From positions 62,001-126,000 of the forward strand of contig MCFE01000183.1 of assembly GCA_002104905.1 (NCBI GenBank): a DNA stretch of 64,000 nucleotides. Reading direction: 5' to 3'. The stretch comes from Basidiobolus meristosporus CBS 931.73. Taxonomy: Eukaryota; Basidiobolomycota; Basidiobolomycetes; Basidiobolales; Basidiobolaceae. How positions within the stretch are numbered: the first letter of the stretch is position 1; each line of letters starts with the position of its first letter. Shown one piece after another: positions 1-10,141 of the stretch. The notes under the pieces were generated by a model. That model was given only the letters and a program-made list of their open reading frames with translations, was not told the DNA's origin and made no database searches. The position numbers and the translations under genes are program-made.

Positions 1-94
1 GTATATGGAGCATTTCAAGCAGAATGAGCCTCTTGAAATAATAGAGAGCTTTGAAACAATTGGCAAGATATCACAAATTATCTGCTACCAGAGT

Positions 95-700
95 ACTTCT
101 CATAGGCTCCAGTCAATATCAATATGCATATGCAACAATACAAATGTAAGGACTGGATGTACTGGACATATATTTAATCAAGTGGCCTTCTGAAGCCATC
201 TTTACCAAGAAAGCATTGGAAGTATTGGGAGTTGTATTTTGACATTGTTGGAATATAAATCCAGAAGCACATCACCAATGCCAACTTGACACATCTACAG
301 CTTTTATGCCAGGAGTTTGTAACAGGATTTGAGCAGCTATACTACAAGCATAAAGCTGAATGTCTAGATCTCTGCTGCTACTGTTTGTATTCTTCACTCC
401 ATCTTGCTTGGTGTATGGAAAACATTGGGCCTTGCCTCACCTTTTGGGAGTTTCCTATGGGGCAGATGTTTGTGGTGATAGGAAGACAAGTCAAGTTGCA
501 TGTACTACCACATCCTTATCTTATTGTAACTATTACCTTCAAGTCTGTCATGGATGTAATGAGCTGGCACATGGAGGACAGCTTGAAAGCATTGGAGAAT
601 ACTGAGGACAGATGTGCACATGGAGACACCTCTGCCTTTGGCATACAGAAGCTAAGCAGCCCCAATGCATGGGTAATCAGTTAAGTAATATAAAGGTGGG
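95..700 (+). pseudogene. DNA transposase remnant (C-terminal part)
   Basis: A 132-codon frame at 286-684 plus in-frame conceptual translation from about 95, broken by stops near 178 and 254, reads like the C-terminal part of the plavaka/CACTA-type transposase-associated proteins common in fungi. Recognisable pieces are LLCQEFVTGFEQLYYKHKAE, a His/Leu-rich segment (SSLHLAWCMENIGP) and WEFPMGQM followed by GRQVKLHVLPHPYL. The family match is from memory of the pattern, not from a search. The stops, the missing N-terminal part (the window starts inside it) and the lack of any visible catalytic triad make it a dead fragment. It lies in CpG-poor repeat DNA. Confidence 0.45.
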
Positions 701-2144
701 GTGGGTGCAACAAGTAACCAACTTTTATTAGGACAGCTCTACTAAAGTATACTGGGCTTCTCCTGGTTAGCAGCCAATTTCTACACTACTCAATACACAA
801 TTTGCACAAACAAGAGCCAGAGTACACCTATCAGGGTGGCTAAAATTCTGCAGGGTGAAGGAACTTAGTAGATAAATACCTAGAAGTTCTTGGCAGGTAT
901 TCAGGTGGTATTTATGGCAAAAGTGGTGGTAATCCAGCATATGTTGGCAAGTTGTATATGTTACCAGCAATACAATGCATATGGCAACTTTGCAAGTATC
1001 ACACTAAAAAGCCATAAAGTTGAGGTTATAGAAGTGTGTCAATTACAGTGGGTGGGCATATATGTAAAAGTTAGTACGCTGTAGTGGGATGACAGTGACA
1101 TCCACTGACAGATGTGCTCATTCCCTTATTTCTACTTCCCTATATCTCTACTACACTTATTTTAGTTTTATCCCATTTGTCTTACCCAATCAGTACTATC
1201 CCATAAGCCAGTTGACTATCACACCTGCTTACCTTATTGCATAAGTTACCCCTCACTTTACATAAGATTACTAGCTATAAGTGGTTCTATATTAGGCAAG
1301 TACCCGCACCAGTACCCATGTCACCATCCCTACCATTTCCATACCATATATGGTATCCCTATGTTACACAGGTCTCAGAATACAGATTCCTGATTGGTTG
1401 GATGTGCTGTGCCACTTAGAACCTTCTGGCACCTACTTAGAGCATTCTTAGGTCATTCTGATGTCATTAAGATTTCTATAGATATCTGGAACCATCTAGA
1501 ATACCATGATTAGTAATCACTTAGCCAGTGAGAAAAGTATATAAGGGAGGCTATCCCTCAACAATAAATCATCATCCCTTTTATCAATATACCAACTTGT
1601 TGATTAGTGTGATCACTGCTACCTGCTGCTACCTGAACTTCCAGCCCCAGACCACAGGACACTCCCAGGAAACTGTGCTGACAGCCAACTGACCTTGGAG
1701 GCACTACTTGTGAGGAATACTTAGAGTAGGTATCATTTATTATATTTGATTCTTTCCGAAGTATGTTCTTGTACAGGCAAAGATACTTTTCTGTCTTTGT
1801 AACTATTGACCACAGCTGCATTCTTATCAAGTCCCTGCTGGTGGAGTTTGCAGTTGTTTTAACTTTGGAAGCTTTAGTAAATTGTCATCTCAAAGGACGC
1901 TGAACCCAGCACATACTTTTGCTAAGATGCCAACTAAATTGGGGATTGTAGCTCAATAGTTTTCCCTTGACAAGCTTGTGGCTTTATTCCCCATCACATT
2001 AGATTAGAGACAGAACTCAAGTATTCCTAGCAAGCTTTTGCCAGAGGTTATTGCACCCAGTGAACACCCCACACACAAAACACTTGAGAAGTGTTGGACA
2101 TATCTCTCCTTTGGACTTATACACCACCACAATGCAGGAGGCCA
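701..2144. other. Repeat-rich DNA without a recognisable gene
   Basis: No convincing coding region. It contains one partial copy of the ~850-base repeat (about 810-1085), a possible LTR-like promoter/poly(A) module near 1536-1566 (TATATAAGG followed by AATAAA about 30 bases later), and a tRNA-like relic at 1941-1993. CpG is almost absent: I count a single CG (at 1077) in bases 1-1300. Confidence 0.6.
1941..1993 (+). repeat. tRNA-like relic, possible SINE head
   Basis: GGGGATTG is followed by an A-box-like TAGCTCAATAGTT, then a TTGACAA loop (GAC anticodon, as in tRNA-Val) and a T-arm-like hairpin, TGTGG-CTTTATT-CCCCA, with four of five pairs. The D-stem return strand and a proper acceptor stem are missing, so this is not a functional tRNA. 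It may be a tRNA-derived SINE head or a decayed tRNA pseudogene. Confidence 0.3.
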
Positions 2145-3510
2145 AATTTTTTTTTGACTTAAACTATTTGTGAAATACCCAAGGTAGTATTGAGTAAGCA
2201 AATACAGAAGGGTGATTTTACAGTGGAATATGTGAATGGTGCAAGGGGAGCTAGAAAAAGAAAATACCTTTTGGTAAAATGGCATGGTAGCATTATGCAA
2301 AGCTATCAGTAGGCCACTGTACTGCAGTGATAATGCCTGCAGAGGTAGCAATGAGGCCCTCATAGCACTGTCAAGTTTGATGCCATATAAGGCAATTGGA
2401 TGAATTGGCCAGCTAGGTCTACTTGCATAAATGAAGCACACACTAAGACTGTTTAAATGCCATGTAATGCTTGTTGAAAGACTGCTAAAACACTGTCAAG
2501 CATTTTACTTTATTTGGCAGTAAAATCAGTAAAATACCAATATAATCCCATCATACAATCATTTTGAGAGTCAATAAATCCAAGCTATCAGCTTGAGGAT
2601 GGACTTGTTGTGGGATCCTGATGACTGATCTGGGTTGGATCCATCTGTGGGACCAAATTATCTTTCATAGGGACATTACACAGTATTTGAGACCCAAAGT
2701 TCTTCTGACAAGCTCCATCCATAAGCCAGAGCACATCTAAAAGCAGGACTAGAATCTAGCAGGGAGAAGGAATACATTGGCAAAGTACTGAAAAGTGTTC
2801 ATGAGATATTCATGGCAAAAGTGGTGGCAACTAAGCATACATGTGCATTATGCATATGTTAGCAGCAATGCAAGGTATACGCCAGCTTTGCAAGTATCAC
2901 ATTGAAAAGCTGTAAGGTTGAGGTGATAGAAGTGTGTCAGTTACAGCAGGTATGTGTGTTTGTAGAGGTTAGTGAGCAGAAAGTCATAGTTTTTTGACTA
3001 AAACTATATGTGGAATACAAAAGATAGTAGTGGGTAAGCAAATAAATGGGGTGATTCTACACTGGGATATATGAATGGCACAAGGGGAGGTAGCAATAGG
3101 AAATACCACTTGGTAAGCTGGTATGCTAGCATTATACTGCAATGGCTTTATGCTGCCAAACTGCTATTATAATGCCAACAGATATCTGCATCAAGGCTGT
3201 CAGAATACCATCAAATTTTTTACATATATGCTAATTAGATTTACTGGCTGGTTGGGTATGCTCAAACAAGTGTAGGCCCATATAGAACTGTAAGAATGCC
3301 ACCAAAATCCGGTCAAATTACTGCTTTAGCACTGTTAAGTTTATCTACCTATTGAGCAGTAGATTCAGCAAAGCACTGTTGTAATCCTGTCAGAGACTGT
3401 AGAGAGGGTCATTAATTCCAAGCTGCAGGCATCAAAAAGGCCTTATTGCAGGATCTTGATTGTTGATCTGGATTGGATCCAAATGTGGGACCAAATTATT
3501 TTTCATTGGT
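2145..3510. repeat. Two diverged ~850-base direct repeat units
   Basis: Segment 2145-2330 re-appears at 2988-3150 (for example TGAATGGTGCAAGGGGAG against TGAATGGCACAAGGGGAG), and 2490-2670 re-appears at 3340-3510 (both contain GTGGGACCAAATTAT). The offset is about 843-850 bases in both cases, so this is a head-to-tail pair of one unit. The last part of the first unit (2715-2985) also matches 810-1085. The units are heavily diverged and contain no conserved reading frame. Confidence 0.65.
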
Positions 3511-3544
3511 GGCTCATTGCCCACAAATCATATGGAATTCTGAT

Positions 3545-3740
3545 TAAATTTCTTGTTGGGTTTATTTGGAATATTTTCACAAAACTTTCATGTGTCCATA
3601 ATGTGAATTTTGCAAAGTGCTGCAATTGGCCCCAAACTTGGCACACATGTTTGTTGGACCTTCCTAAACATACTCCATGTGCTTGTTTTACCAATACCAT
3701 GTAAAAGTAGTGTTGGCACTTTCACATCCTAGGAATCATT
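3545..3740 (+). repeat. Diverged copia LTR fragment
   Basis: Contains the family's hallmarks in + orientation in the right order: TTGTTGGG.TTTATTTGGAATATTTTCAC, a GGCCCCAAACTTGGCACACATG-like core, TTGGACCTTCC, and TACCATGTAAAAGTA. Both ends have decayed, so the borders are approximate. Confidence 0.55.
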
Positions 3741-3768
3741 AAGTGTAAACTGCTGTATGAGTCTTGTC

Positions 3769-4852
3769 CTGCTGCAAGAGTCTTGGAGATATTGGAAGTG
3801 ATTGGGAATACAAGTAGATTGTGTGGTTTTTACTTAAAGATATAGTAGACTTGTTCTGTTGGATAGTGCCACATTGAGCCATGAGTGCCAAATAATGCCA
3901 TAGTGTGCCAGGGATGCCAAGTCAGCCTATACTTGGTCACAGAGTGTGAAACATAGCTCTGCATCTTCATGTAAAGCAGCCCCTGTGTTTCACCCATTGT
4001 ACTGGAGAAAATCCAATTTTTGACCTTTTTTTTGGATCAATGTTGTGTATGATGTGTAAGAGCACAGAAGGATTGAAGACATGCATCTGGTACTCAATAC
4101 CCATAGAACTTTGAGTCTAGCTCCTGTAGCTTGTATCATGTCACAAAAATGAATGGCACTATCTTGGTCCACTAGTACTATCTAGCATTATAAGTGCTTT
4201 GTATGGGTCTTACTTTAGGGCTAATATTTAAATATAGTGCCTGATAATACCGGTTGAACTAGATAGTGCCATTCATTTTGTCAAATGATACAAGCTACAG
4301 GAGCAAGACTCAGAGTTCTATAGGTATTGAGTACCAGATGCATATCTTCAATCCTTCTGTGCTCTTACACATCATGCACAATATTGATCCAAAAAAAAGG
4401 TCAAAAAATGGATTTTCTCCAGTAAAATGGGTGAAACACAGGGGCTGCTTTGCATGAAAATGCAGGGCTATGTTTCACACTCTGTGGCTAAGCTTAGGTC
4501 TGTTATGACTCTCTAGCATGCAATGGCACTATTTGGCACACATGGCTCAATGTCACACTATCCAACAGAACAAGTCTATTGAATGTAAAACCAGTATTTA
4601 TACTTTTACATGGTCTTGGCATAACAAACGTATAGGATAGGCTCAGGAAGGTCCTAACAACATGTGTGCAAAGATTGGGGCTGCTTGGACAACTTATCTG
4701 ATTTTCATGCTCTGGGCACCTGATATTTTGGTAAAAATATTTCAGGTAAATACCAGCAAGGATTTTGGTCAGTATTCTCCAGAATTTGAAGGTAATGATC
4801 TAAGTGACTAAGTTAGGTGAATACTTAGCTGGAACCACAAATATTTACAACA
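3769..4852 (-). repeat. Copia LTR (minus orientation) split by a foldback element
   Basis: The LTR starts as TGCAAGAGTCTTGGAGATATTGG at 3769, breaks at 3847 and resumes at 4577 with TATTGAATGTAAAACC, ending ATATTTACAACA at 4852. Removing 3848-4576 plus one TA restores the usual LTR order. It is followed by the 3' end of a minus-oriented copia element (4853-5481), so it is that element's 3' LTR. Confidence 0.7.
3848..4576. mobile_element. 729-base foldback/MITE-like element with ~320-base arms
   Basis: The sequence starts GACTTGTTCTGTTGGATAGTG and ends with its near-perfect reverse complement (CACACTATCCAACAGAACAAGTC). Complementarity continues inward to about 4170 on the left and 4263 on the right, leaving a ~90-base centre. 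TA flanks both ends (3846-3847 and 4577-4578), as expected for Tc1/mariner-type target duplications. The interrupted LTR supports a real insertion. There is no transposase frame. The short frames in the two arms are inverted images of the same DNA. Confidence 0.75.
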
Positions 4853-5481
4853 CTCCCACTCAACTCAATGTTCATACTGACTAGTCCTAATTTTGACTTA
4901 AGATATTCAAATTTGTCTCCGGCTAGTGGTTTGGTCAATATGTCTGCAATCATTTCCTCTGTAAAACAGTAAGCTAAGTTAATTAAGTTGCTCTCTATTG
5001 CTTCATGTGAGATATGACATCTATTACCTATGTGCTTAGCACAACATGAAAAATTGGATTCCTACCTAGTTGTATACATCCTTGATTTTCCTGAAATAAA
5101 GTAATAGCATTTTTTGTCATAAGCCTAAATTGTTGGAAAGCTTCCTTAACCACATTGCTTTTTTTGCAGCTTCACAAGCTGCCATATACTCTGCTTCTGT
5201 GGTGGATGGTGCTACATTTGGTTGCTTTCTTGAACTCCATGAAATTGCTCCTTTACATTAAAGAAAGGTAAATCCTGTGGTGGATCATCTGTGTTCTAAA
5301 TTTTGTCCCCAATCAGCATCAGAGTATCACACAAGATCCTGTTCTGAGTTTTTATAAGTGTATCTTAAGCATATATCAGCAGTTTCTTTTAGGTATCTAA
5401 AAATCCGCTTAAATGCTGCAATATGTCAGATCCATAGTTCTGATTATGCTGGATGACAACTCACATATCAGTAGTTGCTTT
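4853..5481 (-). mobile_element. 3' end of a minus-strand copia element (RNase H part)
   Basis: On the minus strand this is the end of pol: the [18 protein letters not shown] RNase H region, then IADIFTKPLA and the LGLVSMNI-like terminus, matching element 3's C-terminus but with stops and indels. It joins the LTR at 4852 on the left and the 5' LTR of element 1 on the right. Its last ~20 bases align with the sequence resuming at 10142, so element 1 probably interrupts it. Confidence 0.7.
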
Positions 5482-5827
5482 TGTTGTAAAAATTTGTATT
5501 CCACCTAAATATTCACCTAACTTAGTTGCTTGGATTACTACCTTCAAGCCCTAGAGAATACTGACCAAATTCCTTGTCAGGACTTACTAGGAATACTTTC
5601 ACCAAAATACCAGATACCCAGAACATGAAAATTCCTATAGTTGTCCAAACAGCCCCACACTTTGCACTCATGTTCTTGCAACCTTCCCTAACCTATTTAA
5701 TGTGTTTGTTATGCCAAGACCATGTCAAAGTCAAATACTACTTTACATTTAATAAGTCATAAAGTGAGAAACACATAATCTACTTGTCCTCCAAAATCAC
5801 TTTGATATCTCCAAAACTCTTACAACA
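5482..5827 (+). repeat. 5' LTR of copia element 1
   Basis: 346 bases, from TGTTGTAAAAATTTG to AAAACTCTTACAACA, with short TGTTGTAA/TTACAACA inverted ends. The following bases GGCTATGAGCC are a decayed primer-binding site. Confidence 0.85.
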
Positions 5828-8800
5828 GGCTATGAGCCTCAAGCTGTTACTCTCCACAATGCCAACTACTGTTATTACTGGACTTTTTCCCTCCACTGAA
5901 AAGTTAGATGGATCTAACTACCAAGTATGGAAGGTGAAGATGAAGATGCTGCTACAAGAAAGAGGCCTTTGGGATATTGTCATGGGAGTAGAATGCCCTC
6001 CTAAAAGCATGGGAGAGGAAGCCTTAAAGTATCAGATGAATGACTAAAGTGCCATTAACTGCATTTGCCTTAATGTCAAAGACAAATTTCAAATTCAACG
6101 CTCAAGAGCAAAAGCAGCAAAGAATGCCTGGAAGGCATTAAAAGACACCTACCAGTCAAGTTCAGCTGCTAAGAAAATGTATCTGAGACAAAAACTCCTT
6201 ACTACAAAGATGCAGCCAGGAGAAGAAATGAAAAATCTAATTAACTGAAGTACCCTGCTGGTGGATGAGATGGAATCTGTTGGCATACCAACCACTGATG
6301 AGGATGTGATAGTTATCACCCTGAATAGCCTAATAGAAATGTTTCAGGGCCCTGTATCAGCCCTAGAGTCCAGAAATTGAGATTTGACCTTAATTTGCGT
6401 ATTTGGAAGCCTCCTGGATGAAGAATCTAGAAAATCAAGTGCCAATAAGAAGGAAGATAAAGATGCTTTAATAAGTAATAATAACCAACAAAGGAGGTAC
6501 CCAAGACCCTACAAAGGCAACAGCAACTTCTTTTACAACTACTGCAAATGGAAAGGACACACATCTGGCCAGTGCTTGAAAAAGAGAGATAATCAGCAAA
6601 AGAAGCCTGAAAATGGAAATGCTGCAACAACTGAAGATAGACTATTCAAATTTGCACTAAATATGACCACAAACAAGGATTCTGAGATGTTGAATATCAA
6701 CTCTGGAGTTTCTCATCACTTTACACCCCAAAAAGAACTTTTCACATAATATCAAGAAATTCCAATTGAGAAGGTTTTCATGCGTGACAATAGAACACTT
6801 GATGCAGTGGGAGAAGGAACTATCCCAGTAAACCTTAGAAGCAGTGAAGCAAGCTATACACTGACTTTTAAAGAAGTACTCCATGTACCAGAAATAGCCA
6901 AAAATTACTATCTTTAAGCAAGGCCATAGTGGAGCAACTCAATTTAAGCCTTGACAAATCTATATGCAGGATCACTGATCAAAATGGTGCCCATTTTGCT
7001 TTGGGTATCAGAGATCAAAATCTATACAAGTTGACTTATATTCCATCATATTTGGAAGCCAATTTAAGTCACTTAAATGAAAATCACCAATGCTTTGGCA
7101 CAGGAGATTTGGGCACATCAATTTTGATTATTTGCGCAAAATGATCAAAGATCAGCTAATTTCTGGAGTAAAATTGCTCCCCTAGCTAATTTGGAGCACT
7201 GTGATGCATGCATATATGGTAAACAAGCCAGGCAACTGTTCAAGAGCTCTGGGTTATTCAAAACTAAGAAAAATTAGATCTAATTCACTCAGATCTGTGA
7301 GGACTTATGCACAATTTATACCTGGGCAAGATGAAGTATTTAATCACTGTTATTGATCATTACACAATATGCATGCGGGTCTACTCCATGGAGAGAGAGG
7401 AAGAAGCTCTGTCTGAGTTTGGTAGTTTAAAGCCATGATGGAGAGGGAAACTGGTGAAAAAACCAAGAAAATACTCTCTGACAACAGTGGAAAATATACC
7501 TCATAACTCTTTAGCTGCTTCTGCAAAATTCATGGGATAAAGCAAGACACTACTGTACCATACTCCCCACAGCAAAATGGAGTAGCAGAACAAGCAAACA
7601 GATCAATAATTGATATGGCACAATCTTTGATCCATGATCAAAACTATCCAACAATTTTTGGGCAGAATCAGTTGCCACAGCTGTACACCTTAAAAAAGGA
7701 GTTATAACAGAATACTTTGTGATTCTACTCCATTTGAACCATGGTAAATATACAGACCAAGTGCAGAACATCTGAGAATATTTGGGTGTACAGCCTATGC
7801 CAAGAAGCTACCTGGAAATCAGTCAAATTTTGAGCCAAAAATTGTAAAATGCATATTTTTGGGCTACTACAATCAGAGTAAAGCATACAGACTCTACAAT
7901 ACCAAAGCAAAGAAGCTAATCATGTCCATGGATGTGTTGTTTGATGAGAATTTAAAATTCTCCTAAAAAATGACATCAGATGATGACAAAAATCTGATCT
8001 CAAGTGCCCAATGGTCAGGATTTAATCAGAGCAAAACAATGAAATTTTTTCACTTCAGAGGACTCTACAACCATGGTTCAGCCTGAATCAGCACCCAGCA
8101 ATATCCTAGAAGGGATCATTCTAGTATCAAATGCCCAGAGATCCAATTGGACAAGAAATAGCCCAAATTACTATAGCAACGAGGGTGCAAACTTAGCCTA
8201 AGCCTGTTTAGTCCATATTGATGAGCCCTGACTGTAAAAGAGGCCATAAATAGCTTTCAGACAAAGCTTTGGAGATCTGCAATGACTGAGGTATATCAGG
8301 CCCTGATGGAAAATCAAACTGGGGACCTAGTCAAATTACCAATCAGCCAAAAATCAATTGGATGCAGATGGGTCTTTAAGAGATAATGCAAGACTGATGG
8401 TACAATTGAAAGATAGAAAGCAAGACTTGTGGCCTAAGAATACTATCAAGAAAAAGGACTGGACAACACTGAGACCTTTGCACTGGTAGCGGAGTTTAAT
8501 TCCATCAGATTAATATTAGCTATTGCAGCCAAATACAAGTTTTTTATACATCAAGTGGATGTAAAAGCTGCATTTTTGAATGGACAACTTGATGAGGATG
8601 TGTGTATGAGCTAGCCAGATAGGTTTGTTGACCAAGATAACCCCCATCTGGTCTGCAAGCTTAAAAAGTCTCTATATGGTCTCAAACAATCACCAAGAGC
8701 CTAGAATTGCAATAAAGCTTTATATTTGAAATCTGTGAGTTTCAAAAGGAGTAATGCTGACCATAGTATATACTATAAGCCAGATAGAGCAAATCCAGCT

Positions 8801-9780
8801 CTACTAACTCTATATGAGGATGATCTTATTATAGCTGCCAACATTTGAAGAGACAAAATCCAGCCTATCTAAGGAGTTCAAAATGTCTGATCTAGGAGAA
8901 CTCAGTTACTACTTAGGGATTAAGCTCTTCATAGACAGAACTACCCAGACTATAACCCTAATTCAATCCAAGTATGTTCAAGATATACTAAAGAAGTACC
9001 AAATGGAAGACTGTAAACTGGCAGCTACCCCAATGGAGACAAACCTTAACTTGGTCAAAACTCAACCAAATCAAGCAAGCTTGGTGTCATCCAAAAGGCC
9101 TGGCTTTCCTTGTCAATTATTAGTGAGCAATCTGATGTAGATCATGCTTGGAGCATGTCAAGATATCTCATATTCAGTGGGAGTTGTCAGCCAGCATAAT
9201 CAGAACTATGGATCTGATCATATTGCAGCAGTTAAGCAGATTTTTAGATACCTAAAAGGAACTGCTGATATCTGCTTAAGATATACTTATAAGGATTCAG
9301 AACAGGATCTTGTGGGATACTCTGATGCTGAGTGGGGACAAAATTTGGAAGACAGAAGATCCACCACATGACATACCTTTGTTTACTGTAGGAGAGCAAT
9401 TTCATGGAATTCAAGAAAGCAACCAACCATAGCACTTTCTACCACAGAGTCAGAGTATATGGCAGCCTGTGAAGCTACAAAAGAAGCAATGTGCTTAACA
9501 AAGCTTTTTACAGAATTGGACCTATGTCAAAAAATACCTATTACATTATTTCAAGATAATCAAGGATGTATACATATAGGTAGAAATCCAACTTTTCATG
9601 CTGGAACTAAGCACATAGATATTAGACATCATATCATATGGAAGCTATAGAGAATAACTTAGTTAGCTTAGTTTACTGTCCTTCAGGTGAAATGATTGCC
9701 GACATATTTACCAAACCATTAGCTAGAGACAAGTTTGAATGTCTTAGGTCAAAATTAGGACTAGTCAGTATGAACATTTA
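5828..9780 (+). pseudogene. Decayed gag-pol of copia element 1
   Basis: Gag fragment about 5832-6047 (KLDGSNYQVWKVKMKMLLQE, the typical UBN2-like start), a zinc-knuckle-like CKWKGHTSGQC at 6540-6570, protease region with DNSGVS-like NINSGVSHH, integrase with PYSPQQNGVAEQ (about 7560), RT with QMDVKAAFLNG-like text near 8560 and EDDLIIA near 8817 (the first D of the YVDD box replaced), and RNase H with GYSDAEWG (9316) and TTESEYMAACE (9445). Dozens of stops and shifts make it non-coding. Confidence 0.85.
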
Positions 9781-9792
9781 GCTGTGTGGGAA

Positions 9793-10141
9793 TGTTGTAG
9801 AAATTTGTAGTTCCACCTAAATATTCAACTAACATAGTCACTTAGATCATTACCTTCAAATCCTAGAGAATACTAACCAAATTCTTTGTTGGGATTTACT
9901 TGGAATATTTTCACCAAAACACCAGGTACCCATAACATGAAAATTCTCAATATTGTCCAAACAGCCCCAAACTTTGCGCACATGTTCTTGGGACCTTCCT
10001 TAGCACATTCTACATGTTTGTTATGCCATGACCATGTAAAAATATTAATACTATTGTTACATTCAATCAATCATTAAGTGAAACCACAAAATCTACTTGT
10101 CCTCCCAGATCACTTCCAATATCTCCCAGACTCTTACAACA
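9793..10141 (+). repeat. 3' LTR of copia element 1
   Basis: 349 bases, TGTTGTAGAAATTTGTAG to CAGACTCTTACAACA. It is clearly diverged from the 5' LTR, in line with the decayed interior. The next base onward is minus-strand RNase H/RT sequence of another copia element. Confidence 0.85.

Larger units (their letters stand above)
5482..10141 (+). mobile_element. Ty1/copia element 1, complete but degenerate
   Basis: 5' LTR 5482-5827 and 3' LTR 9793-10141, both TGTTG...CAACA. An initiator-tRNA-like primer site follows the first LTR (5828-5838), and a purine-rich GTGTGGGAA precedes the second. Internal order is gag, protease, integrase, RT, RNase H, with a stop or frameshift every few hundred bases. 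Flanks GCTTT/CCTTT look like a 5-base target duplication with one mismatch. The element is inactive. Confidence 0.85.

Noticed and set aside
286..684. Intact novel protein of 132 residues
   Set aside because: The sequence resembles a transposase C-terminus, and in-frame stops just upstream show it is a fragment.
3990..4457. Pair of small genes (60 and 63 codons) on opposite strands
   Set aside because: They are two readings of the inverted arms of the foldback element and have no independent support.
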